A DNA stretch of 64,000 nucleotides from Euonymus europaeus (Eukaryota > Streptophyta > Magnoliopsida > Celastrales > Celastraceae), in assembly GCA_963580455.1 (NCBI GenBank), contig OY756958.1:27044501-27108500 (forward strand), read 5' to 3'. Made by a program: the position numbers and the translations under genes. Positions 1 through 13,100 of this stretch are shown here, piece after piece. Each line of letters opens with the position of its first letter. Position 1 is the first letter of the stretch. The notes beneath the pieces were generated by a model. The model did not search any database. It was given only the letters and a program-made list of their open reading frames with translations, and was not told where the DNA came from.

Positions 1-62
1 CCATTAATTTAAAATTTACAGAAAAAACTCGTTAGAACAATGCAATGAACTCCATCCCTCCC

Positions 63-119
<57 letters not shown>

Positions 120-1175
120 AGTTGGACAAAAATCTTTGTAAATTTTAAACAACCAAACATGTAGCTTAAAATTTCTGTAATTAAGGCTATGGACAGGGAG
201 AGAGATGACAAGGATGGAGATGGACTAAGGTCAACAAAGTCGAGAGGACAAGTCCTGTGACTCGTCCAAGTTGGAAAGAGGTTGACATAGCTATAATTGG
301 AATCAACCGGTTCTGCAAAAACTCTGAGTGGATGGGTTATGTTCTTCCCTACAAGGGCACGAGACATGAAATGATGGGGTAACAGAGGGTTGTAGAAAGG
401 GAAAGATTTAGCATTTCTCCAATTACTACACGGACGACGCTCTCTTTGCATATTTACAGAGGGACACCAAACAGACTCGGTCCACAAAACCTATTAGAAA
501 GTGGAATGCAGATTTCAAGCTTGAATTGAAGACAACTACTCACCTAGATAAGCATACAACTTGGGTGGATTGAATTTGTGTGTGACAAACATTGAAGTCC
601 ACAGGAACTTTCTGGTCTATGCCGAACAATGAAAAATATTTGCAACTATTTTTTTCAAATAGCAGAAATAGATTTATCTTTTAGATAAATTATTTATATG
701 GAAATTATTTCTTTTTTTCCTTCTTCTTTTACATTTGTTGTCTATTTCTTGCAAATTTCAATGGATTGTTATAAAAGCAAAAGGAGGTTTCTGCTACCCG
801 CTATAGTTGCTATTTTATTTTTATTCTGTAATCTTTTGAGGTAAAGCTATGTGAAGCGCAACCAAAATTATGATATTCTATGAGTAACTGTTATGGATTT
901 TTAATTATAAAAAATATTTATTGTAGATATCAAATAATCATTGGATAAAAGAATTACCATATTGAAATCAGTTAGGGGTAGTGCACACAAGGATATAAAG
1001 ACAAGATTGTGTGCTTTATAGGTAGGCCTACCAGATTGAAAAGTTCTGCATCTGTCATCCAAATTAGTCGTGTGCTTATTTTAATCAGTTAACAAACAAC
1101 ATCAAAGACTCAGGTTTTATCATGTGTCACCGACTTTTTATTCTAGCAAAGTGTGACATGGGGATTCAGAAGTAC
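1..1175. other. CLU last intron and/or downstream DNA, no coding exon seen
   Basis: The last traceable CLU exon ends at 1176 with a good minus-strand donor (AAG, then gtacttctg). No piece encoding the expected C-terminal tail is visible to the left, so this is probably a long intron leading to an exon outside the window. A 151-codon open frame on the minus strand (487-32) has no motif I recognise; it runs into the CT microsatellite and is treated as chance. Confidence 0.5.
66..118. repeat. (CT)n microsatellite
   Basis: An uninterrupted CT dinucleotide tract of about 26 units. Confidence 0.97.
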
Positions 1176-4100
1176 CTTTAAGATCTCAATTGCCTTCTTA
1201 GCAGAAGCTGCATTCAAAACCTGGCCTTTCTGCTTCTGTGCATTCATCTGTTAATATAATATTAGAAACTCAGGAAATCCAAATGAAATAACAAAGCAAA
1301 AGAACATTTAACAAGCCATGCATTTACCTGAAGTTCGCGCATCTTAAATGTCTTCATCCAGTTCTGTGAATCCCTTGTCCTTGAATCCTCCTCACCAAGC
1401 TGTTTGACTAGTATATCATAAGTCTTCTTTTCATGCTGGAGTGAAGAAGTCAGTCAGTAATTACTCAATAGGGCGACCGGTGAGGCTGCACCAAAATTTT
1501 ATAAGATAGTACATGCCTGGTGAGAGAGCTTGAAGGCACCCATGCAGTTGAAGGAAATGGCAAGAGCATGATAGCACACAGCAGTTTGAATGTGCTCTTC
1601 ACCTAGAAGCCTCTCATTCTTTTTCAAGGCTTCTTGCAGATAACGAAGAGCTGTGTCCATCTTACTAATATCCTGATACATCATTGCAACATTTATGAAA
1701 GTCGCAGCTACATCCGGGTGATCCGGACCTGATGATAAACTTAGTAAGAGCAATGCACGAGACATATGACGTAGCGCAAGTTCTGTCTGGTTAAGTCCAT
1801 GATAGAATAGAGCCATATTCCCGTAGCTGCAGCATGAAGAATGCAAAACAAGTGAGCCAAGAATTGGGTGATGGAGTAATATAGGAGCTAAGAACTTAGG
1901 GTTAGGATCATTAGTGGTCGGATAGGGAATGAAGGCTTTTTCCCCTCTATTTTTGTGGTTACAAAATCAAAGAGAAGATACAAACAAACGAAGTAACTGG
2001 TAGTGCTGGATTAACAGCCTAGGTCTTCTACTTTTTCTGCTGCTCATGTATTTTTCTTTTCCTTTATTTTATTTTTTTGGCTACGAAATCGAAGGGAAGA
2101 AAGAACCAAGAGAACTAATTTTAGGATGAATTTACTTCCTACTTAAGAAAAGGTCAAAAATGAAAAGGGGGCGTTTTCGAAGTCGAAGATTAGTGCAGCC
2201 AGTGGATTAAGTTCCAGGGTGTCTTTATAAGCCAGGCATGGGGTTGGGATTCGAACCTTGGTTACATGGACAAATGATGTGGGAGTTCTACCACTCAAGC
2301 AAAGGGTGATTCCCTCAATTTTAGGGCTCAACTAAAGTAAATAAGGGCTGGAATCAGAGGCAGTTGATAGTTAGTTACGAGTTTGTAAACAAATCAGATA
2401 AAAGGAAGAAATAATTTTTGGATGCAAAACAACTTTATTTAAGGGACACAAAGATAGTGCTACCCAATGAGAGAGCACGGATACAACTAGACACTATAGG
2501 CTACAAGTAGGCAGACCTCAACAAACGACAATACAAAAACAATACATGATACCACAACAAACCCAGATTAGGCAACATCTTAAGTAATAAGCCTTCAAGT
2601 CTCACTAAAGCCTTTTACAAGGTGCAAGGTTCAATTCAACCCTCCCTCAAAAAATTAAGTATATTCTCCCATAACTTGTTTAATAAAAAAATACTAGAAA
2701 AAAGGTTTTCTAGTTATCTACAATAGTCATGTTAAAAACATATCAACTCCTTTTTCTTAATTCATGATATTGCCAAGTAAGGATCCATTTCTTTGGTATT
2801 GATTTGAGATAAAAGTATTCAACAGCAAAGGTTCTGTAGAAAACATCATGAATGAGTAACAGTTGTGTAGAAAACATCATATTAAATGACATTGACATGA
2901 ATATAAAAGAGAAAATGATGCCTGTGAGCAGTATCAGGATGATCCAATCCCAAGCATCGCTCATTTATAATCAGTTCCTTGTGCTGTTGCATTATCGCCC
3001 CAGCCATGTCTCCTGCATGATACAAAACCATGGCGAGGTACCTGAAAATTTGACAAAAGGAACCTTGAGAAGAGTTCAATGATCATCATCATGAGCACTT
3101 TTTTAAAATTAGAGCTCCTTAGTAAGCGTAAGGCAATCAATTTGGAACAATTAACAATTAGATAAATTGAATATAGTGGCATTCAAGCATGGTAACATAA
3201 TGCAAATGAACTCATAATTAATTCATGAGGTAAAATAATGAAATAAAATTATTTAGCGTCTCCATTGAAATTTGATGCTTTATTGTTTGAACTAACCCAA
3301 GCACAAGAGGCAGAAAGCTAACTATGACAACTTAAATACCACCAACTAAAAACAGAGAAGAACCACGAAGATGGATGGTGATTGGGTTAAGATGCCTACC
3401 GACAGCAATCAGCGACCTCTCTATGCATAGGCCCTGTCACCTAAAATCCATTAAAAAATAACAATGTAATATAGACCACATAATTTTCATAAGGCTAAAG
3501 CCACAAAAGATAATTACTAACCTGTTGAAGTATTGAAAATGCCTCGGAAAATAATGTGTAGGCCTCGCTTAACATACCCTGAAATGAAAATTTATGGATG
3601 AATATCACAAAAACCACCTGTTTGAAAACAAGGCGCCGAAAAACAACTAGCTTTAAATATGTTATTGGATTGACAGCTAGTGTAACTTTAAAGGTGTGTT
3701 TGGTTTAAGGATTTTAAAGCTATCTTATAATTGGAAGGGGATTGGTCAATTTGTAATTGGAAACAACTTATAAGCTGGAATATTACTAGAAACACAAACT
3801 TCATAAACTTATAAGCTGAAATAAGCTCTTCTCAAGAGTTTTTTTTCTTCTTCCAGTTTACAAGCTTTACAGGCGTTTGGTTGGAAAATCCACTGGAGCT
3901 TATAAGCTAGCAAATCGCTGAATCAAACATACCATTAGTATTATAGAATAATATTTAAGGAAGCCTCAGCACACACCTCAGCCAATTGAACTTTTCCCGT
4001 TTCCACAAGTTCCTTTGCTTCTGAGCATACTGGAATCGAATGCTTCACAACAGGTTGAAGATTCAAGATATCGGATGTTTGGAAAGGTGTTGCAGCATTA

Positions 4101-7100
4101 AGATCATATTTGTGTGCTGCAATGCTTATGCCCACCTGTCAAGGGAACCACATATAATATACTTGCATTCTATAAGCTCAAAAGCACTCCAGAAACAAAT
4201 TGAATAGAACATTAAAATTACTAAGCACTAAGCAGTGAAAGAAATGACAGAACTAGCCACTGAAAAGGAAACCCCAAAAAGTTAGAAAAATTTAATCTTC
4301 AAATTCTCCAAGTGGGTATAGCTTATTGGTGTAATCCACAATGGAGTTCCTAAACTAAATTTGCAGAAGCGCATACAGCAAATATGTGTACATCCAATTA
4401 TGCACAGAAAACATTTAATATAGATGGTTATTTATAGTTCACAGTTTATATATTGAGTATTAGAGACTAAACATTTCCTCAGGTTTGATTGTAAAACCTT
4501 ACTGAAGATCCTGAAACAAATGGTGCATACTATTTCTCACACCATTCTTTTCCGGAAGAATGGGGGATGAGGGGGTGGGGAGGAAAAATTTTCGTGGGCA
4601 ATTGTGCACGATTATTAAAGCAGATTTCTTTGCAAGATTGTAAAACTGTTTCCAGGATGTGAAACCGAACTTTCAGTAATAACTTAGACAGAGAGGGATA
4701 TAAATTTAGGGTAGAATTATTACTGCTAAACCTAAGCAGGTTACCTATCGTGTTCATCAAGTGAAAATGCCATGTCATAACCTAAATGTAAAAAGACTAC
4801 CCATACAATATAGATATCCAAAGATAAAGTGAAGGAAAAGAAAAATCAAACTAAGTAGCAGGAAAAATATAAAACCACCAGTAGCTTCAGTTCATGATGA
4901 TGATCATCATCATCAGTACTACTCTCAAACAATTTGGGGTTGCTACATGACTCCATAAGAAAATATTGGTTGGAATCTATTATGTGGATTCTCCTATGCC
5001 ATTCATTTCACTGTAAAACTACACTGTAAACATGTTGAGCCAGCTAACATTACCACACGCAAAATTAAACAGTAAACTTGAAAACAAATAATCATGCAGC
5101 AAGAAGGTCAAAGAAGTATAATTTTCAAGGTGATCAAGTCCAATCATCTATGGCATAGCTGAAGACCACCAAGATACACAGGCACCGGGAGCGAGAGGGA
5201 GGAAATAAAGCATTCAGCAGAAATAAGTGTTATTCAGATAGTGAATTTTTCACCAATTCAGAAGCGCGAAATTCACTTAATACAGTTAAACAATGAGAGC
5301 TAAAATCAAAATGAGATATGAACTCATAGTTACCTTCTGGCAAAGGTTACGTATAACGGAAACTTTCTTCACCCGTGACTTGGCATCCTCTGGCAACTCA
5401 AACTGTAAAGGAAATCCCTAGTCAAGTAGTATAATATGCATAATCGTGCAGTTCCACAACATGCTAGAAAACATAGCAGACAATAGATATTGCATAGCAA
5501 ATTCACAGCAAGTTTGAATAAACCACAAAAAACACGTGAGTATAGCATTTTAGAACAAGAGGACTTCATCGATCAGACTTTCTTTTTTGTGGGGGGATGT
5601 TGGGGGTGACGCCCAAAACACAAGTCAAAACAAAAGAGTGAGTCAATTACATTAAAAGAATAATTGGCGGGCAGGGGTTTGGGGGTGCCGCCAAAATAAA
5701 CCAGTGAGTTGACCAGATAAAAATTGACACTTCATCAAGAGAACCAGAACTGTTAACTAAAGGAAAAGTAGCTTTGACATTAAATGGAGGAAAATACAAT
5801 CTATCTCACTGTGGTGCATTGGCCACAAATGACATGTTAGTGAGAAAATTTTATGTCATTTCAAAGCATTCTCAATACCCACGTTATCTATAAGATCAAA
5901 TTACATCTAGAAACATTAAATGTTCTCATTTACATCAATTTTTCCCCTCAACAAAATCACAACAATGATTCTGAATTGAGGATCCTACTCCTTCAAACAC
6001 TGAAACACTTTTGTTCGCATCTTTCCACAGGACAAGACAAAGTAGTGAGGATTTAAAGGCACAATTTTTCTCGATCCTCATCTCATGAGGCGCAAACTGA
6101 GTATTGAACACCATTTAAATCCAACATTAAGCTATGTACTGGTTCTCGTGAGCATCTGCTTTAAGTTAATGGTGAAAAATACCTGATATTTCGCTTTTGC
6201 GAATTCTTGAATGTCAGACCAGAGAGATTCTGAGCTAATATTCACATATGAAGATTGATTCTTCCTCAATGATGCACCGGTTGTCCCCCTTGTTTGTCCC
6301 CTAGAAGACTTGCCTGAAGATTGATGGCTTGGGTGATCCTGTACATTTGAACAGTGAGTAAAAGCTGCTTATCAAGAGGTACTGCCAGTAGACACAGGTA
6401 TTCATTAAAATTGTAGATGAGGAGTAATTCAACATTTTTATTATTATTAAAATATGTCAAGTTTTGGATATGTTCCATTCCCTTTCCAACAAAATCAAAA
6501 TCGTGCAATTGCATCACACCTGAAGAATTAGCTGAAAATATTGAAAACCAAGACATTAGTGAGCAGAGAAGTAACAAAAAATTTAAAGGACTTCATCTGT
6601 GCAAGAACATACATTCTTTTGGGATCTTGGCTGGATACTGTTTTTCGAACCAGCTTGACAATGCCCAAATAAACAGTTGAAAAAATGAGAGACCACAGGC
6701 CCAAGATCACTATCCTCCGTATCCCTCAGAACATCCTATGCCAAAAGGAAAGATACAAACTAATCAACGCATGACAAGAACACGTTTTACCATGACAGGA
6801 AGATCAACCACAAATGCTAAAGTATTAAGCAACCAAAGAAAAAGTGAAAAACATATACTACTTTAGCTATTAAAAATATTAGTTTGTTGTGTTCTTGTGT
6901 CATATGAAATTTCTAAAACTAGGTACACCCACCAAGCACACCAGCTGTTATGAACAAGGAAATCCTTTTTTGTAAACAATTATGTTCATAAGTGAACATT
7001 GAATAAATAGTTACCAAACTCCTTTAGTTTTAAGCTAATCTGGGGACATAAACAGGAATAAAGTAACAGTTTTGAGTAGTGTGCATACTTTACCCCCACA

Positions 7101-10100
7101 TATATGTGGAAAGAGTGTTTCCAGGAATTTAACTTATTACCTTTTAGTTGCACCACTGCAACTCTACCATTGGGTCACATGTACATTTCAAATATCTTCA
7201 AAATATACTTTCCACTTTATTCCACCCCCCCCCCCCCCCCCCCCCCCCGGCGAACAATACCCACATCAAAAGATAAGAAGATGGTAGATGAAACAAGAAG
7301 AGAGAGAGCCGCCAGGCCTTACCCCACATAATATGTAGAGAGATTGTTTCAGGAATTGAACATGTGACATTTAAGTTGTACCCATACAACTCTACCATTG
7401 GGCCACATATTCGCCTATAAAGAGAACCTCCATATAAAAATGTAAATAGAAAACAATGTTGGTCACCTTAAAGAAGTGCTTCGCCGACCTAACAACAATC
7501 TCATTAGAACAAAGATCCCAGAGATGAGGAAAGTGTTTCGTCCCTTCAGCTACCTGGAGAAATACTCTGTTAATGACATTGATTTTTTAATGAGGGAAAA
7601 TTCATGAAAGATTATGACTTCGAGTCACCGTCCACAAAATTTTAAAGGGATATGAATATTGGCTAACCTAAGAGAAACTATTCTAAGGCAAGATGTTTAA
7701 CAGAAAAATAGAGGATTTACTGGACCACAATAATCTTACTTTTCCAATGTAGCGGACATTAATTCCATGAGCATGGAGAGCCTCAGTTAATGTTTGACCG
7801 TCCATCGGCGAAACTTCAAGTGTGCAAAGATCTTGTATAAACTTTGGAAGCACAACACTTGCCAGATGTGTACTAGCTCTCCTCACATTCTCTTCATCTG
7901 CAGCTATCTCCTGATCAATGGCATGGGAAAGCACCAAATAAAATGAGTAACAATACCAAGAATATTGGATATAAACAGGACAAGAAAACCAAAAAATTGA
8001 GTTTACTTCTCGACTGCCAGCCAACTTGAACTCAGTGAAAACATTTGGGTTAAAACATATTTGTTTGCATGATTCAAGACTTTCCACATGATCAGAAGCA
8101 GATTCTTCAACTGCCTCGCTCTTCTCTTCTCCGATTACCTTCTGCAGACAAATGCAAAGCAAAGGATCGTGTAAACCCAAATTATTTTTGTGCTAGGAGG
8201 GAATATGGTTTCCTATTATATTCTGAAAAGAAAAGCCCTATAAAAAATTAAAAAAAAAACAATTCACACATTGAAAAAATAATACAAGTCACATTACTAG
8301 CTTCAATAATTTAAACCAACCACAAACATTTACATGATATCCAACTAACCTTTACTTCGCAGCACTAATACGAGAAAGAAAGAAATATTTTAGGAATATT
8401 AAAATTGTTCTTCAAACTATGGGCACCAATAAGCACTTGGAAAATTTGGTTAGTCGTCCTCATCATGTATCAGGCAACTCAATCATCAGTTGTGATTTGC
8501 GGTTTTCAATTGTAAAAATCAACTATAAATGGATGTAAAATGCCCAAAAAAAAGCAAGAGAAAGCTTTAAAAGGTTACAGACTCCCGTACACCAAGTCTC
8601 CCACTAAAGAGGTGGGTTTGGGGAAATGATGCAAACGTATGCAGCCTTGCACTCCAACACAGAGAGGCCGGTTCCTCTAGGTTGCGTCGTACCAACCTTA
8701 ACAGTAGGCCAAGGTTCACCTTTTAGAGTATGCAAGAATCAAGATAAAGCTAAAGACAAAAGAAAGAAAGCTTGGAAGCAATTTTTTTAGAAATACAAGC
8801 AAGAAACATGACAACTATCACATAATGAATCCAAACTGGGAAACCGATACGCAGTCCTCATCCTATTCAATTAACGACATCCAGTATAAAACCGCATCTC
8901 CAACTCAAGAGCTTGGACATGTACCATGTGATCCACATTTTGCCTCAAGAAACAAGTATTGCTTACTATAACTTAGACCATCATGGGAACTAAATGAATC
9001 CATACATGCACAAAAAATAATAAGAAACAAAAGAGAAGCACTCTAGAGTCCAAACCTTGCAAGTCAGACAGCAGCGTGTAAAGTTCAAGCGCTCATTTAA
9101 CTATTTCAGGAAACCCAAAATTCCTGCCAAGCGGATAAGTGTACTAATGACACTCCTATTTAAAGCAAGAATGTAGGTGATAATAATGCTGCATACCTGA
9201 CCATTGTTGTCAGATGTAGCTCCAGTAACCTCATCTTCTACCTCTTCATCAACCCCAGCAACTTTTGAAGAATCAGAGGCCAAATTAGATGCCCCCTCTG
9301 CTTCAGACTTATGTTTTGATATCCTCTCAGCTTCAGCCTTGTCATATCACATCAATACCATAAGAAACATAACATCTTAAACAAGTCCAAAGAAGATATT
9401 AGAATAAAAGAAGAGCATACCTGGCAAAACGCAGTGACTAGCTCTGGTCTTAAGATACAGCAACGGGAGCCAGGCCCAGTATAATTTGCATCCCGAGGAG
9501 TCACTCTCATCAGGTCCAGAAGATAATGCCTAGATGAGGGAATGGGTACGTGAGAAAGCTCGCCACAGTCAATAACAAAGTTTACATAAATTCATTAAGC
9601 ACATTTCATAGGTGTGGAGCCTAACAAGTAATTAGTCATCTAAGAACATGAAACTTGTGTTAGGAAATATAGTGTCAACCTTTCTGACCACTAACTGTCA
9701 TTCTCAAAGGTATCCCTGTACTAAAATTCAACAGTTTTTTTTGTAACCGATGCAATAGATGAAACATATATTCCAGAATGGTAAAACTCCAACCATTTTT
9801 CTTATTAGCCAAGAGAACGCAATGACACCTAGCTGAAAATGGGATGAGTAATGGCCTAATGGGAGAGATTGTAAAGCTAACAAACTGATTAAAAAGAATT
9901 GACTCACCTGTCATCACTTCCAACGATACCTTTGCATTCCACTGGTGCAGCTAATTTGTGAACACTCCCAGATCCATCAAGGACTGTGTGCTCCTTCAAA
10001 TGAAGGCGTTTAGCAGCCTCTAGTACCTAAGATAAATGAGAGCACAGAACATTAAATTATTTCAGTGGATAAAAGAAATAACATTCTGGAATTTCAATAG

Positions 10101-13100
10101 GATCGCATTAGCTGAGATAAAAACATCACTAGTAGTAAAAACATAATGACAAACAAAATAATATCATATTGCCAACTAGAGGACCAAAAAGTGTAAGGCG
10201 TATTAGCGTATATAGTGAGAATAAATACATACACCAACATTGTAAACAAATTTCATATAACTCACCTTGGAATGAAAGTTTTCATTCCAACATATTTTCT
10301 TGCCATTGTCAACAGAACCATAGAGAAGGGAGCCTGACTTATCACCTTGAAGAATCCCAGGTAGAACACTCTACATAAGCATAAAACATAGCATAAGAAT
10401 AAGATAAAAATAACATAGGGACTCAAAGACAGGATAACCAGAACCAGAACCACTCGAGGCTACCAAGTATAGACAAATTTTTAACTTAAGAAAGAAGTTG
10501 AATCGACAACATTGTAACAAGCAATTTGGACTATAATGTGCTTCTCATGACAAGAATTTTCATAACAATAGCAAGCATGAACAAACCAAAACATTAAAAT
10601 AACAAAAATATCAGGAGATAGAATGTACGAGAAATTACCAATAGCAGAAAATTTTGAAATGATGAAAATGGGTAACAAAAGTTTGCAGCCCAACAACATA
10701 GTCCAGAAACAAAACAACAAGGCAAACATTTGACTATAGTGTCTTCTTCAGTTGTTCAATTATTTTGTTCTTTTACGGCACAGTTGCTTCTATGATACAT
10801 ACCTGAGCTACCACTCTATGACCCCTGTAATCAATTATGGCCATGCCAAGATTATAAATTCCAGCTACATCAGCTTCCTGGAATGATTTTGTGCCTTTTA
10901 GATCATTGTTTGCGGAAGCATATGTTGCCTGCTCACTCTCCATCACTTGTGTTTCAGCAGAAGATTGAGAAGACACTTCCTCCGCACATTCCCCTCCAGT
11001 TGATTTATCACATTCAACCCCGTCGGGAATTTCATTGTTACCTTGAGACAAATTCTTGGACGCCTTTTCAGACGACTTAACAGATGAACAACAGCTCTCA
11101 GTCTTTGAATTAATATCTGATGCATGTCTCTTGGATAACTGCTCAAGGTCCCCATCCACAGCAAAACTAAAGAATATATTGTTGTGAACATACCTAGAGC
11201 AGAAATACAGACGTTAAGCAGCAGTAGGTTTTAACTAGCATTAAGGTAAACAAATCAGAGACCATGAAAGGTCATATAGCTGAACAACTCCCATGCATTA
11301 AACTTCTGCAGTGGTCAGAGTCAGGGGCAGGCAAGATTATGTACATGGTACACCTTACCCCCACATTATGCAGAGAAGTCGTTTCTCCACATGATATAAA
11401 GAGAGGTTGTATCCTCACATAATATGTGGAAAGGTGGTTTCCCACATAATATGTGAAGACGGTTTCCATGCAAGCATTGAACTTGTGACTTCTAAAATCT
11501 AGATTGCACCTCTGCAACTATACCACTACTATACCACTGGGGACATGATCGTTTATATGAGAAGGCATATATATTATGAATAATTAGTGTACTTTGGGAT
11601 AGTAGCATACACGTTGCTTTTGTTCAGACGTGGATAGTTGTAGATGAGCTTATACTACTCGATGTAGTAGATAAGCTGCACATTTATTGGTTCCCTTTAA
11701 TTTCATTTATTCTTTCTCACATACTAATACAAAAGTGTAGCCTAAAACCGATGAGAAAATAACCAACATTGATCAAACTGCAAAAGGTTATAAGTTTTCC
11801 ACATTGCCAAATCGCAAAAGGGGTCATCAATCTAGTTGGCCTTAGTGGAGTTATTCCAAAGGAAAGTCAAGCCGCAAGAGATAGACTTCCTGTTTTAAAT
11901 TCATTTATGCAACAAAAAAATATGTTTCATTACCAAGTGAGCTGCTGGAATAATTGGCATATATGCGTAGGAACAAGAAAGCAGATATACTGAACAGGAG
12001 CAAACATGTATGGGAGACGATGATATTTGAAACATTGAAATAAAAAAAGATACACAGTGGCCAATTAAAGACAGCCAATAATATACCCATTATTTTAGAA
12101 ACAAAAAAAAGAATTTCTATACACTATTCTTTCTAAGAAATATGTTAAAGAAAACCTAATCCAGGGAGTGATATAAGCATATGAGAAAGTCATAAAAAAA
12201 CTTGTCAAGTTCCACTAACATGTGAAAACACTCTGGATCTGTTGGATTTATGGGGGGTATGCATCTGCTGATGACTCCAACAGCACCACTTATTGCTGCA
12301 TCAACAAAGTCAGAAGTGACCTTGTAGAGAGCCCTATCCCGCAAAATCCTGCAAGAAAATAACTCCGTCAGCCCATGCAACACTCAAACCAAAAATAAGA
12401 ATTAAAAACAATAATAAACAATTTAAGGCCACAAGTTGATTGAAGTGATATCTAAAACTAAAACAAACCTTTCTTGAGGAGTCGTGTGTGGAAACTCCCT
12501 ACAACCTTGCAACTCCTCATTCCAATCTCGTCGCATACCAGTCAGCTCACTGCCATATGAAAGATTCAGCACATCCTCCGCTCTGGCTGAGTCACGTTTA
12601 TGATCTGAAGATAAAGCACCACAGAGACCGTTCAAATGTATGGAAAACAGAATATAAGCTTAACCCGCAGTTCTCCACTTTCACTAGAGTAAGCAATAAT
12701 GATCATTCCATCCCCCCTTGGTGAGGCTGATCCAATAGTTGTATCATGGATGAAAAATGTAACCATTACATAACAACAAATGAACCAGAGAATAAATTTA
12801 AGCAAAAAACTCGAAAGGTGCTAAATCCAATATCACAAAGTTGACTTCATAGAAAATTGCAGGGGAGGATCTATCTAGGAAACATCTCATAACTGAGTAA
12901 CAAGATTGTAAGACACTGAGACATAGGCAGTATAGATAACATTAATAACCTCCCCTGAAAGGCAGAGAGCTCCTCTACACTTTTTGGCAGCAAGGTGGGC
13001 TAAATGGAACTTGGGAATAGAGGAAGGTGAGGACATCAAGAAGGAAAGAGGCAGAACAAAGGATGTGATTGATAAAGGAAACTAGCATTCTGGCACTTCG

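Noticed and set aside
32..487. 151-codon minus-strand open frame as a gene
   Set aside because: Its tail is translated CT microsatellite, it has no recognisable domain, and it lies in the presumed CLU last intron or 3' flank.
2150..2330. A true tRNA gene
   Set aside because: A- and B-box-like segments exist but no acceptor or anticodon stem pairs; fits a SINE. The same applies to 7316-7422 and 61293-61475.
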